From DASRGL01 sp035651115 (GTDB lineage Bacteria; Armatimonadota; Chthonomonadetes; Chthonomonadales; Chthonomonadaceae), in the NCBI GenBank assembly GCA_035651115.1, contig DASRGL010000363.1:1-16036 (forward strand): 16,036 nucleotides of DNA. Reading direction: 5' to 3'. Shown one piece after another: positions 1 to 6,893 of this stretch. The notes under the pieces are model-generated. The model made no database searches, was not told the origin of the DNA, and saw only the letters and a list, made by a program, of their open reading frames with translations. The number at the start of each line of letters is the position of its first letter. Positions within the stretch are counted from its first letter, which is position 1. Made by a program: the position numbers and the translations under genes.

Positions 1-59
1 CGGCGGGCCTGGAGCCGGAGTTGCTTGTAGTCGGTTTCGCTCAGTTCGATGGGTTCCAC
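1..59 (-). CDS. 5' end of an unidentified gene, running off the left edge
   Basis: Only about 19 codons are present. Reading leftward from a GTG at 59 gives MEPIELSETDYKQLRLQAR, with no stop before the window edge. A GGAGGT ribosome binding site (69-74 on the plus strand, read in reverse) lies 9 bases upstream of the GTG, which is why I accept this start. The gene is divergent from the HEAT-repeat gene at 148. The fragment is too short to assign a family; it is hydrophilic and shows no signal peptide. Confidence 0.5.
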   Translation of the reverse strand, partial: MEPIELSETDYKQLRLQAR

Positions 60-147
60 GGCGGACGTACCTCCGCGATGGAATACGAACAAGCAAGCGA
101 ACTGACTTCAGGCTGCAAGAACTTTTGACACCCTACTTAGACACACC

Positions 148-1149
148 ATGCCCGCCTTTTCACTCCTTCACCCTCTCTATTCGGCCTGGCAGATTCGGCA
201 GGCGGTGAACCGGCTGGATCATGCCAACTCCGACGTGCGCGCCCGCGCCGAGGAGCGGCTCTGCGCGAGCAGTCCCGCCTGCTGGCCCGCGCTGGCGCGG
301 GCCGCGTTCGGACGGCGGACGGGCGGGGGCGTGGCGGCAGCGAAACTCCTCTATGACCTGGGCGATGCGCGCGGTCTCTTCGCGCTCCTCGAACAGTTCT
401 ACGACCGGGATATGTATAGCTGGTACGGCCCGCATATCCGTCGCGCCCTCAAGCAGATCGGCGAGGAGCGCGTGCTGGCCGCGCTGGAGACCGCCCTGAA
501 CCGGATCACGGAGGTCGGCGCGGAACCCCGCACAGCGCACCACTGGAGCCTCTATGTGGCCGTCTATGCTCTGCACGCGCTCTCCGCGCTGCACGCCGAT
601 GTGCCGCCGAACACCTGGCGGCGGGCGCTGGCCGTCCATGTGCCGTTCTACGAAGACCTGCGCGCCTGCCGCACGGCGCTCACCGCCACCTGGCCCGAAA
701 CCTCGGTCGTCGCGCTGCTGGCCTCCGTGCGGCGGACGGCGGCAGACGCCCTGCTGACCTTGAACCGGCCGCACGCTTTCGAGCTGCTGCGCGAGGCGCT
801 GGCGCACCCCGATCCGCAGGTGCAACTGACCGCCCTCTACGGTCTGCGCGAACTCCGCGACCCCCGTGCCTATGTGCTGCTCCAGCCCATCGCCGCCAAC
901 CGGCATCATCCGCTCTGGCGCGATGCGCGCCGCGTCATCGAGGCGCTCGGCGCGAAACAGCCCGACGCGCTGACGCTGGTGCGCGCCTCGCAGCCCGCCG
1001 AAACGCCCGCCGCCGAACTGCTGCGCCCGGCCCGCCATCACACGGACGACCCTCCCGAAACGCTCCTTCACCCGATGCCGCCACCGCCGGAGTTCGCCAC
1101 CGGCAAGCGCGTCGCCACAGAGGACACGGAGGCGCACAGGGAGAATTAG
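148..1149 (+). CDS. HEAT-repeat protein with a repeat-derived C-terminus
   Basis: A predicted 333-residue soluble alpha-helical scaffold protein, probably cytoplasmic since I see no signal peptide or membrane segment. Paired helices rich in Ala, Leu and Arg recur through residues 22-120 and 190-268. The clearest HEAT/PBS-lyase-like unit is at 218-246 (HPDPQVQLTALYGLRELRDP). HEAT proteins act as protein-binding platforms, and no catalytic motif is visible. A Pro/Ala-rich linker (282-318) leads to a final stretch ending TEDTEAHREN. That ending is read from an interspersed repeat (about 1114-1146) and is unlikely to be part of the fold. No good Shine-Dalgarno precedes ATG 148, so the start is less certain than the frame. 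A HAD phosphatase gene follows 29 bases after the stop on the same strand. The partner and role are unknown. Confidence 0.75.
   Translation: MPAFSLLHPLYSAWQIRQAVNRLDHANSDVRARAEERLCASSPACWPALARAAFGRRTGGGVAAAKLLYDLGDARGLFALLEQFYDRDMYSWYGPHIRRALKQIGEERVLAALETALNRITEVGAEPRTAHHWSLYVAVYALHALSALHADVPPNTWRRALAVHVPFYEDLRACRTALTATWPETSVVALLASVRRTAADALLTLNRPHAFELLREALAHPDPQVQLTALYGLRELRDPRAYVLLQPIAANRHHPLWRDARRVIEALGAKQPDALTLVRASQPAETPAAELLRPARHHTDDPPETLLHPMPPPPEFATGKRVATEDTEAHREN
1114..1146 (+). repeat. Interspersed repeat copy (cacagaggacacggaggc type) at the 3' end of the HEAT gene
   Basis: The segment reads ccacagaggacacggaggcg and on to the TAG stop at 1147. It is a divergent relative of the elements at 9026-9064, 9168-9206 and 9231-9256 in this window, which share the core cacagag-gacac-gagg. 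Read in this frame it gives TEDTEAHREN, a tail I associate with this repeat type in many unrelated bacterial proteins (recollection, not a search). It supplies about the last 12 codons and, in effect, the stop codon of the HEAT gene. Confidence 0.55.
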
Positions 1150-1178
1150 AAGCAAAAAACGAAAGGAACTCCGTCTCT

Positions 1179-1988
1179 TTGCTGCCTTATCGCCTCTGCG
1201 CCATTGACCTGGACGATACCCTGCTTGGCCCGGATCACCAGATTTCCGCGCGCAACGCCCGCGCCGTGCGCGCCGTCGTCGAACGGGGCGCGACCGTCCT
1301 GATCGCTTCCGGGCGGATGCACGCCTCGACCCTGCGCTTCGCCGAGCAACTGGAACTCGATACGCCCATCATCTCCTACAACGGCGCGTGGGTCAAAAAC
1401 CCGCGCACCAGCGAGGTCTGGCTGAGCGAACAGATTCCCGCCGACCTTGCCGCCGCCGTCATGGACTACTGCGAGCCGCGCGGCCTGCAACTCAACTACT
1501 ATCTCGACGACATCCTCTACTCGGCGGCCTACACGCCCTGGCTCAAGCTCTACCACGACCGCACTCTCTCCCCGGTGGAGATCGTGCCGGACTTCTACAC
1601 CCGTTTGCGCGGCACGACGCCCATCAAACTCATCATCGTGGACTCGCCGGAAACCACCGACGCCCTGTTGCCCTACTTCCGCGAACGCTTCGGCAAGAGC
1701 CTCTACGTGACGAAGAGCAATGTCGAGTATCTGGAGTTCATGCCGCCAAAGGCCAACAAGGGCGCGGCGCTGGAACTGGTCGCGCATCGGCTCGGCATGA
1801 CGGCGGCGGAGACGGTCGCGTTCGGAGATAGCTGGAACGACGTGCCGATGCTCCGCTGGGCGGGCCTGGGCGTCGCCGTCGGTAACGCCAAGCCGGAGGT
1901 CATCGCCGCCGCCGATAAGACGGTGCTGCGCAGCGAAGAGGACGGTGTCGGCATCGCGCTAGAAGAGATTTTCGGTCTGAAATTCTAG
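1179..1988 (+). CDS. Cof-type HAD-superfamily phosphatase
   Basis: A 269-residue haloacid-dehalogenase hydrolase of the Cof/YbiV group: Mg2+-dependent phosphatases acting on sugar phosphates, nucleotides or cofactors such as FMN or PLP. The substrate cannot be read from sequence. All four HAD motifs are present. Motif I is DLDDTLL with nucleophile D10 and acid D12. Motif II is S44 (ASGR). Motif III is K194 (NKGAAL). Motif IV is GDSWND (216-221). The roughly 100 residues between motifs II and III form a C2-type cap. The start is a TTG at 1179: AAGGAA at 1163-1168 lies 10 bases upstream, and motif I begins at residue 8, so a later start would destroy it. The protein is cytoplasmic. PPK2 begins 22 bases after the stop, suggesting co-transcription. 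Confidence 0.9.
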   Translation: MLPYRLCAIDLDDTLLGPDHQISARNARAVRAVVERGATVLIASGRMHASTLRFAEQLELDTPIISYNGAWVKNPRTSEVWLSEQIPADLAAAVMDYCEPRGLQLNYYLDDILYSAAYTPWLKLYHDRTLSPVEIVPDFYTRLRGTTPIKLIIVDSPETTDALLPYFRERFGKSLYVTKSNVEYLEFMPPKANKGAALELVAHRLGMTAAETVAFGDSWNDVPMLRWAGLGVAVGNAKPEVIAAADKTVLRSEEDGVGIALEEIFGLKF

Positions 1989-2010
1989 CAGGAGAGCAGA
2001 GGAGCGAACG

Positions 2011-2844
2011 ATGGCGCTATTGAAGCGACTGGACGGCAAGAAGAAGATACATCTCAAAGATTTCGATCCCGACGACCATGCGAATCTGTCACGCGAGGAG
2101 GCGGAGGCGCGCACGGAAGAACTGGGCAAGGAGCTGCGGGAACTGCAAGACCTGCTCTATGCCGCGCAGGAGACCCCGCTATTGATCGTGCTGCAAGGTC
2201 TGGATACGGCAGGCAAGGACGGCACCATCACGCACGTCATGGGGTATATGAACCCGCAAAGCTGTCGCGTCGCCTCCTTCAAAGTGCCGACCGCCGTCGA
2301 ACTGGCCCACGATTTCCTCTGGCGCATCCATGCCGAGACGCCCGGCAAAGGCCGCGTCGTCATCTTCAACCGATCCCACTATGAAGATGTGCTGGTCGTG
2401 CGAGTCCACGATCTCGTGCCGCCGGAGATATGGAAACTCCGTTACGAGCAGATCAACGACTTCGAGCGCTTGCTGGCCGACTCCGGTTCCGGCACGGTCA
2501 TTCTCAAGTTCTTCCTCCACATCAGCAAGGATGAGCAGGAGGAACGCCTGCTCGCGCGCGAGAAAGACCCGACCAAAGCCTGGAAACTCTCGGCGGAGGA
2601 CTGGAAGGAGCGCGAGCGCTGGAACGACTATCAGGCGGCTTACGAAGACGCGATCAACAAGTGCGCGACCCCCTATGCCCCCTGGTATATTGTCCCGGCC
2701 AACCGGAAATGGTTCCGTAACGTCGCCATCGCCGAAACCATCGTCGAGACGCTGCGCCCGATGCGCGAGGGTTGGGAGCGGCGGCTGCGCGAAATCGGAG
2801 CAGAAGAGCTAAGACGTCTGCGCGCTTTGCGGCAAGGCGGCTAA
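2011..2844 (+). CDS. ppk2: Polyphosphate kinase 2 (PPK2)
   Basis: A 277-residue polyphosphate:nucleotide phosphotransferase. PPK2 enzymes use polyphosphate to phosphorylate nucleoside mono- or diphosphates (or the reverse), linking phosphate stores to nucleotide pools in the cytoplasm. Visible motifs are a Walker A GLDTAGKDGT (63-72), a Walker B region with FNRSHYEDVL (119-128), and the lid segment KDPTKAWKLSAEDWKERERW (185-204) with its basic and acidic side chains. GLDTAGKDGT, the single domain and the length match one-domain PPK2 of the class III kind, which accepts both NMP and NDP. The class call is inference. Start ATG 2011 has GGAG at 2001-2004, six bases upstream. It follows the HAD gene by 22 bases and converges on the minus-strand gene ending at 2983, with a hairpin element between. 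No truncation is seen. Confidence 0.93.
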   Translation: MALLKRLDGKKKIHLKDFDPDDHANLSREEAEARTEELGKELRELQDLLYAAQETPLLIVLQGLDTAGKDGTITHVMGYMNPQSCRVASFKVPTAVELAHDFLWRIHAETPGKGRVVIFNRSHYEDVLVVRVHDLVPPEIWKLRYEQINDFERLLADSGSGTVILKFFLHISKDEQEERLLAREKDPTKAWKLSAEDWKERERWNDYQAAYEDAINKCATPYAPWYIVPANRKWFRNVAIAETIVETLRPMREGWERRLREIGAEELRRLRALRQGG

Positions 2845-2855
2845 AAACAGAGGAA

Positions 2856-2979
2856 TCCACAGATGATTGTCTGAACTGTGATTCGTCGGATTAACGGATG
2901 GACTGTGATTAAGCCAAGCCCCATCATAGTCTATCCTGTAATCCGATAAATCATAGTTCAGACATTCTTAATCTGTGGA
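2856..2979. repeat. AT-rich long inverted repeat (about 124 bp) between convergent genes
   Basis: The left arm starts tccacagatgattgtctgaa and runs through gattcgtcggatta (2856 to about 2893). The right arm runs from taatccgataaatcatagtt through cagacattcttaatctgtgga (2939-2979). The reverse complement of the right arm matches the left over about 38 bases, with a few mismatches and a 3-base bulge. Pairing resumes further in between ggatggactgtgat and atcatagtctatcc, leaving a small loop near 2910-2920. The element starts 12 bases after the PPK2 stop and ends 4 bases before the stop of the facing gene, so it is the whole intergenic region. It is much more AT-rich than its neighbours. It resembles widespread bacterial intergenic hairpin repeats that include gtctgaac...atgatt (recollection). 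A transcript on either strand would fold, so it may act as a two-way terminator. Confidence 0.8.
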
Positions 2980-2982
2980 CTC

Positions 2983-5367
2983 TTATCTTGGCACCTGGAC
3001 GGTGAAATCGAATGTCAGGGGGCGGCCCTGGCGCTGGAACTGCACCCAGATTTTATAGCGGCCCGGACGCGGAAACAGCGTGTGGAACGTTACGGTCGGG
3101 CCGAAGCGATCTCCGGTCGTCTCCAGGGGGTGCGAGTGCAGATAGCTCTGCGTGTCCTCGCTCAGAATGACGCAGTGGCCTCCCGCGCCGAGGAACGGCT
3201 CCAGATCGGTGACGGGAACGTCGTTCTCCGAGAGCGTGACGGCAAGCTGCGTCTCGTCGCCGGACTGCGGCGGATCGGGCGTCAGGCGCAGCGCGACGCG
3301 ATAGTTGCCGAACACCTTCGCCTCGGCGGGCGTGACGGCGAGTTTCTGCGGCGGCGGGGGCGTTCCCGCGACGGTCACGGGCAGGCGGAAGACCTGGTTG
3401 CGGTCGCCCGTCGGCGTCAGGTCGGCGAAGAGCAGATAGTCTCCGGCGTGCGGGAAGGCGTAATCCAGCGTCAGCGTGCCGTTTGGCTGCGGTTCCGGGT
3501 GGACGTGGTCGAAGAAGGACAGGTCGCTGCTGACGAGGATAAGATGCAGCTTTTTGGTATGCACCACGTCCAGAGCAGTCACGACGCGGCCATCGGCGCG
3601 GCGCGGCGTGAAGGTCATGCGGACGGTCTGGCTCGGCTGCGGCTGCGTGATGGGCGCGAAGTCGCCTCCTTTTGCCTGGAGTGTTCCTGCTGAAGGCGGG
3701 CGCAGAGAGGCGTACTGTCGCGGCGCGCGGGCGGCCAGCGTCAGGTCCATCCGGTAGCCGTCGTCGTGCAGTTTGTTCCAGGGGCGGGGCGCTCTGTTGG
3801 GAATCAGCGCCATGCCGCACACCTCGCACCGGCCCGGTTTGCCGGAGCCGAGGGAGGGGTGCATCGGGCAGACGTAGGCCGCCTGCGTCGGCTGTCCGAA
3901 AGCCAGGCTGCGGTCTATCCAGGGTTCAAAGTCAGCGACAAGGGGAGCAGACGCGCCGTTGCGCGGCACGAGGACCTGCGTCTGGAAGAGCGGCGCGCGG
4001 CGCAGGAAGGTCGCCGTGCCGATGAAGTGCGCTCTGCCGCCGGGTTCGTTCGCCGCCGTGAGGGGAACCGCCGTCGCCTCCGTCCCGACGCGCACAATGG
4101 CCTGCACGGTGTCTGACGCAATGGGGCGGGGCCGGTCGTCGTGCTGACCGAGCAGGTAGAGATCGAGGCGCGCGGTCTGCGGATCGAAGGTGAGTTCGGC
4201 GCGGTTGCGGCCCAGCGGCGCGATCAGTCCCTTGTGCGGCCCGACGGTGTTCAGGTCGCGATAGCCCAGAAACCAGGGCAGTCCCTCATTGTAGTTGATG
4301 AGAAAGATGGCCTCGACGAACATCAGCGAGGCGTAGCTCCACCCCAGCATTCGCGCCCGCCGTGCGCGGCTCCCTTCCGGCAGCATGTCCTCCAGCAGCT
4401 TCACCGCCCCGATAGCGAGCGCGATGAACCCCATGACCGTATGATGGATGTAGACGCCGACCGCGACGTTGGCGTAGGGCGCGGCGGAGTGGACGTGCGT
4501 GAACAGCAGCGCGCCCCCGACCAGCGCGAAGACGGCCATCGCGCGGGCCTGCACCTGCCGTGTCGGCGGCGCTTCTCCCTTCCCGCGCCACAGTCCCCGG
4601 ATTCCGAAGAAGAGCATCAGCACGGCATAAGTCTTGTGCATCAGCACCTCTTTGTCGGTGATGGGGCGCTGCGCCGAGAGCGGCCAGGAGTCGGTATCGC
4701 TATAGATCATCAGGAAGACGCCGCCCGCCAGCAGCAGCAGCGGCCCGACCTTGCGCAGCCGCTCTCCGGCCTTCGGCGAGACCATGTCTACCAGCAGCAT
4801 CCCGGAGAGAATCAACACCATCCAGCCGAAGATATGGTGCATCTGGTTGGAGTAGAAGAGGGCGTCGGGGTCCTGCTTCTGCTGGAGAACGGCGAGGTCT
4901 TCATGCGTGGGCAGGGACTGGGTCACGCCGGTCTGCACGCCCGCGCCGTGCTGGTAGACGAGCATCGCGCCCCGGTGTCCGGTGATGCCGAGCAGCACGC
5001 ACGCGCCCACCGCGACGACGAGATAGCCCGCCATCTGCCGCCGCGTCATCTTCGCGCCCAAAAACAGCCGCCCTGCGGTGAGAAAGACGAAGATCCAACT
5101 CGTAATCGTCGCCAGGAGTTCGTGCTGCTCCATCGGCTCCTGCGGAATGCCGTCGCGCGCGGCCCAGATTTCGGCGAAGTTGCCGCAGACGAAGGCGAAC
5201 AGCATCCCGACCGTGCCGAGAATCAGCGTCACCTGCGCGGCCCAGGCGAACCGCTCCTCCTTGCGGAAGAAACCGATCGCCTCCAGGCCGACCGATACCA
5301 GCAGCAATACCAGGGGAAAATGCACCAGCGCGGGATGGAGAAATCCCATAAAACGTCCGAGTTCCAA
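2983..5367 (-). CDS. Membrane protein: DUF2231-like region, heavy-metal-binding motif, two His-rich domains
   Basis: A 794-residue multi-domain envelope protein. Residues 10-130 hold four membrane helices starting with FLHPALVHFPLVLLL, the signature of DUF2231. About six more hydrophobic segments lie between 177 and 370. A beta-rich region (385-480) is followed by a heavy-metal-binding motif at 498-524 (YVCPMHPS...GRCEVCGMALIPN), a Cys/Met/His site seen in copper and other metal-handling proteins. Two similar beta domains follow: 600-668 has HLILVSSDLS..DHVHPE and 685-794 has GGHCVILSEDTQSYLHSHP. The paired HxH sites suggest metal binding in the periplasm. The likely role is metal (copper-like) handling or sensing, by inference only. 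The start is TTG 5367 with AGGACGG just upstream. ATG 5349 is an alternative and keeps the first helix. A candidate promoter lies at 5452-5480. Confidence 0.8.
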   Translation of the reverse strand: MELGRFMGFLHPALVHFPLVLLLVSVGLEAIGFFRKEERFAWAAQVTLILGTVGMLFAFVCGNFAEIWAARDGIPQEPMEQHELLATITSWIFVFLTAGRLFLGAKMTRRQMAGYLVVAVGACVLLGITGHRGAMLVYQHGAGVQTGVTQSLPTHEDLAVLQQKQDPDALFYSNQMHHIFGWMVLILSGMLLVDMVSPKAGERLRKVGPLLLLAGGVFLMIYSDTDSWPLSAQRPITDKEVLMHKTYAVLMLFFGIRGLWRGKGEAPPTRQVQARAMAVFALVGGALLFTHVHSAAPYANVAVGVYIHHTVMGFIALAIGAVKLLEDMLPEGSRARRARMLGWSYASLMFVEAIFLINYNEGLPWFLGYRDLNTVGPHKGLIAPLGRNRAELTFDPQTARLDLYLLGQHDDRPRPIASDTVQAIVRVGTEATAVPLTAANEPGGRAHFIGTATFLRRAPLFQTQVLVPRNGASAPLVADFEPWIDRSLAFGQPTQAAYVCPMHPSLGSGKPGRCEVCGMALIPNRAPRPWNKLHDDGYRMDLTLAARAPRQYASLRPPSAGTLQAKGGDFAPITQPQPSQTVRMTFTPRRADGRVVTALDVVHTKKLHLILVSSDLSFFDHVHPEPQPNGTLTLDYAFPHAGDYLLFADLTPTGDRNQVFRLPVTVAGTPPPPQKLAVTPAEAKVFGNYRVALRLTPDPPQSGDETQLAVTLSENDVPVTDLEPFLGAGGHCVILSEDTQSYLHSHPLETTGDRFGPTVTFHTLFPRPGRYKIWVQFQRQGRPLTFDFTVQVPR

Positions 5368-5400
5368 CCGTCCTGATCCGTCCTTAATGCAAAGTATTGT

Positions 5401-5421
5401 CGGGCCGTATCATGCGGCCCG
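5401..5421. promoter_or_regulatory. Perfect 7-bp hairpin/palindrome upstream of the DUF2231 gene
   Basis: CGGGCCG (5401-5407), a 7-base spacer, then CGGCCCG (5415-5421). It lies between the candidate promoter (5452-5480) and the start at 5367, so it would fall in the 5' leader of the minus-strand membrane protein gene. No T-run follows on either strand, so it is not a typical terminator. It could be a repressor operator or an mRNA leader hairpin. The symmetry is certain; the function is a guess. Confidence 0.45.
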
Positions 5422-5451
5422 GCAGGAACTGCTCGGCGAAAACTTGGCCGC

Positions 5452-5480
5452 AGTATATCACAAAATCCCGGCTTTCGGAA
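5452..5480 (-). promoter_or_regulatory. Candidate sigma70-like promoter for the DUF2231 gene
   Basis: On the minus strand, TTCCGA (plus 5475-5480) is followed after exactly 17 bases by TATACT (plus 5452-5457, read in reverse). The -10 matches consensus at five of six positions and the -35 at only three. Transcription would begin near 5445, giving a leader of about 78 bases that contains the 5401-5421 hairpin. Spacing is ideal but the -35 is weak. Confidence 0.35.
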
Positions 5481-5564
5481 CCGTCTGGCGTGATTTTCGG
5501 AATCGCTTGCTGCGCTGCCTGCGCGCCAGGGAAACACCGGAACATGGGCAGAGCGCGTGTCGTA

Positions 5565-5593
5565 TTGGGAAATGAGAGGGTTTTGCCGATAAT
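5565..5593 (+). promoter_or_regulatory. Candidate sigma70-like promoter for the arginine/ornithine operon
   Basis: TTGGGA (5565-5570), a 17-base spacer, then GATAAT (5588-5593). The -35 matches consensus at four of six positions and the -10 at five of six. Transcription would start near 5600, giving a leader of about 67 bases before the ATG at 5667. The position supports that ATG over the earlier in-frame starts at 5397 and 5592, which lie upstream of or inside the promoter. Confidence 0.5.
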
Positions 5594-5666
5594 GCAGACC
5601 GCGCCGGAATTGCGACCCATCTCAGCCCGGTCGCTCCGCTCTTATCGCCGCAAGGAGGCGGCCCGT

Positions 5667-6893
5667 ATGCCTTCGGAAACGCTGCATCTCGACGGACATA
5701 TCATCGACTCGCTGACGCTCTCGAAAGTGCTGGACATCATCCTGCGCGACGGCGGACAGTACCGCATCACGCGCTTCCAGATGGGCGCGACGCGCGCGGA
5801 CATCAGCCATGCCGAGATCGTCGTCAGCGCGCCGGACGCCGCCACGCTCGAAAATATCCTGCACCTCGTCCAGCAGCACGGCGCGACGCGGGCCGGAGGC
5901 GAGGCGCGCACGGAACCCGCGCCTGCCGATGGCGTGTTCCCGGAAGGCTTCTATGCGACCACCAATCTGGAGACCGCCGTGCGCGTTCAGGGCCGCTGGC
6001 TGCCGGTCGAAAACATCGAGATGGACTGCGGCCTCGTTCTAACAGGAAGCGGCGAGCAGGCGGTCGCGCGATGCGTCCCGATGCACCGTGTCCGCGAGGG
6101 CGACCGGATCGTTATCGGAGATGAGGGCGTGCGGGTCACGCCCGTTGAGCGTCCCGATCCCACCGATGTGTTCGGCTTCATGGGCAGCGAAGTCTCGACC
6201 GAACGGCCCAAAGAGCGGGTCGTCGCGGCCATCGCGCAGGCCATGCAGGAGGCGCGCGCGGCGGGGCAGAAGGCGCTGTTCGTCGGCGGCCCGGCCATTC
6301 TGCATACGGGCGCGGGCTGCTACCTGGAAGCTATCATTCGCGCAGGCTGGATAGATGTGCTGTTCGCGGGCAACGCGCTGGCGGCCCACGACATCGAGCG
6401 CGCCCTGTTCGGCACGTCGCTCGGCGTCGAACTGGCGACGGGTTCGGCGGTCGCGCACGGCCATGAGCATCACCTGCGCGCCATCAATCGCATCCGCGCG
6501 GCGGGCGGCATTCGGCAGGCCGTCGAGAAGGGCATTCTCCGAACCGGCATCATGCACGCCTGTGTCACGAACAACGTCCCATTCGTGCTGGCGGGCAGCA
6601 TCCGCGACGATGGTCCCCTGCCGGACGTCATTACGGACAGCGTGAAAGCGCAGGACGCCATGCGCGAGGGCGTGCGCGGCGTCGGCATCGCCCTGATGGT
6701 CGCCACCACCCTGCACTCGGTCGCGACCGGCAATCTGCTTCCCGCCTCCGTCCGCACGGTCTGTGTGGACTCGGACCCGGATACCGTGATCAAACTGATG
6801 GATCGGGGAACGCATCAGGCGTTCGGCCTGGTCACCGACTGCGAGTTCTTCCTGAAGGAATTGGCGGCGCGTCTGCCTGGAGTCAAGTTATGA
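5667..6893 (+). CDS. Ornithine cyclodeaminase, LOR/SDH (TIGR00300) type
   Basis: A 408-residue cytoplasmic enzyme predicted to convert L-ornithine to L-proline plus ammonia with bound NAD. It belongs to the TIGR00300 'LOR/SDH' family, characterised as ornithine cyclodeaminase in methanogens and as the C-terminal half of cyanobacterial AgrE/ArgZ. It is unrelated to the mu-crystallin-type cyclodeaminase. The N-terminal LOR/SDH domain is about residues 1-100 (ETLHLDGHIIDSLTLSKVLD onward). The nucleotide-binding half includes FVGGPAILHTGAG (205-217), the His-rich GHEHHL (265-270) and LAGSIRDDGPLPDV (308-321). Start: ATG 5667 has a perfect AAGGAGG at 5652-5658, 8 bases upstream. The frame is open further upstream, but that part has no family resemblance and contains the promoter. 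The stop overlaps the next ATG by four bases, so translation of the two is probably coupled. Confidence 0.88.
   Translation: MPSETLHLDGHIIDSLTLSKVLDIILRDGGQYRITRFQMGATRADISHAEIVVSAPDAATLENILHLVQQHGATRAGGEARTEPAPADGVFPEGFYATTNLETAVRVQGRWLPVENIEMDCGLVLTGSGEQAVARCVPMHRVREGDRIVIGDEGVRVTPVERPDPTDVFGFMGSEVSTERPKERVVAAIAQAMQEARAAGQKALFVGGPAILHTGAGCYLEAIIRAGWIDVLFAGNALAAHDIERALFGTSLGVELATGSAVAHGHEHHLRAINRIRAAGGIRQAVEKGILRTGIMHACVTNNVPFVLAGSIRDDGPLPDVITDSVKAQDAMREGVRGVGIALMVATTLHSVATGNLLPASVRTVCVDSDPDTVIKLMDRGTHQAFGLVTDCEFFLKELAARLPGVKL

Noticed and set aside
78..128. A 16-codon ATG frame (MEYEQASELTSGCKNF) in the left divergent region, on the plus strand
   Set aside because: Too short, with no good ribosome site at proper spacing and nothing to support expression.
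125..130. TTGACA just upstream of the HEAT gene, a perfect -35 hexamer
   Set aside because: The position 17 bases downstream falls at the start codon and shows no -10 element.
160..1155. A 331-codon minus-strand frame opposite the HEAT gene
   Set aside because: Low-complexity Arg/Gly-rich product with no domain. The plus strand gives regular HEAT helices.
4141..5376. A 411-codon plus-strand frame opposite the DUF2231 membrane protein
   Set aside because: Its His/Gln/Asp-rich translation is the complement of membrane-helix codons on the real strand. No start signal.
5397..5666. N-terminal extension of the ornithine cyclodeaminase in the same frame
   Set aside because: The extension contains the promoter (5565-5593), has no family similarity, and the ATG at 5667 has a perfect AAGGAGG.
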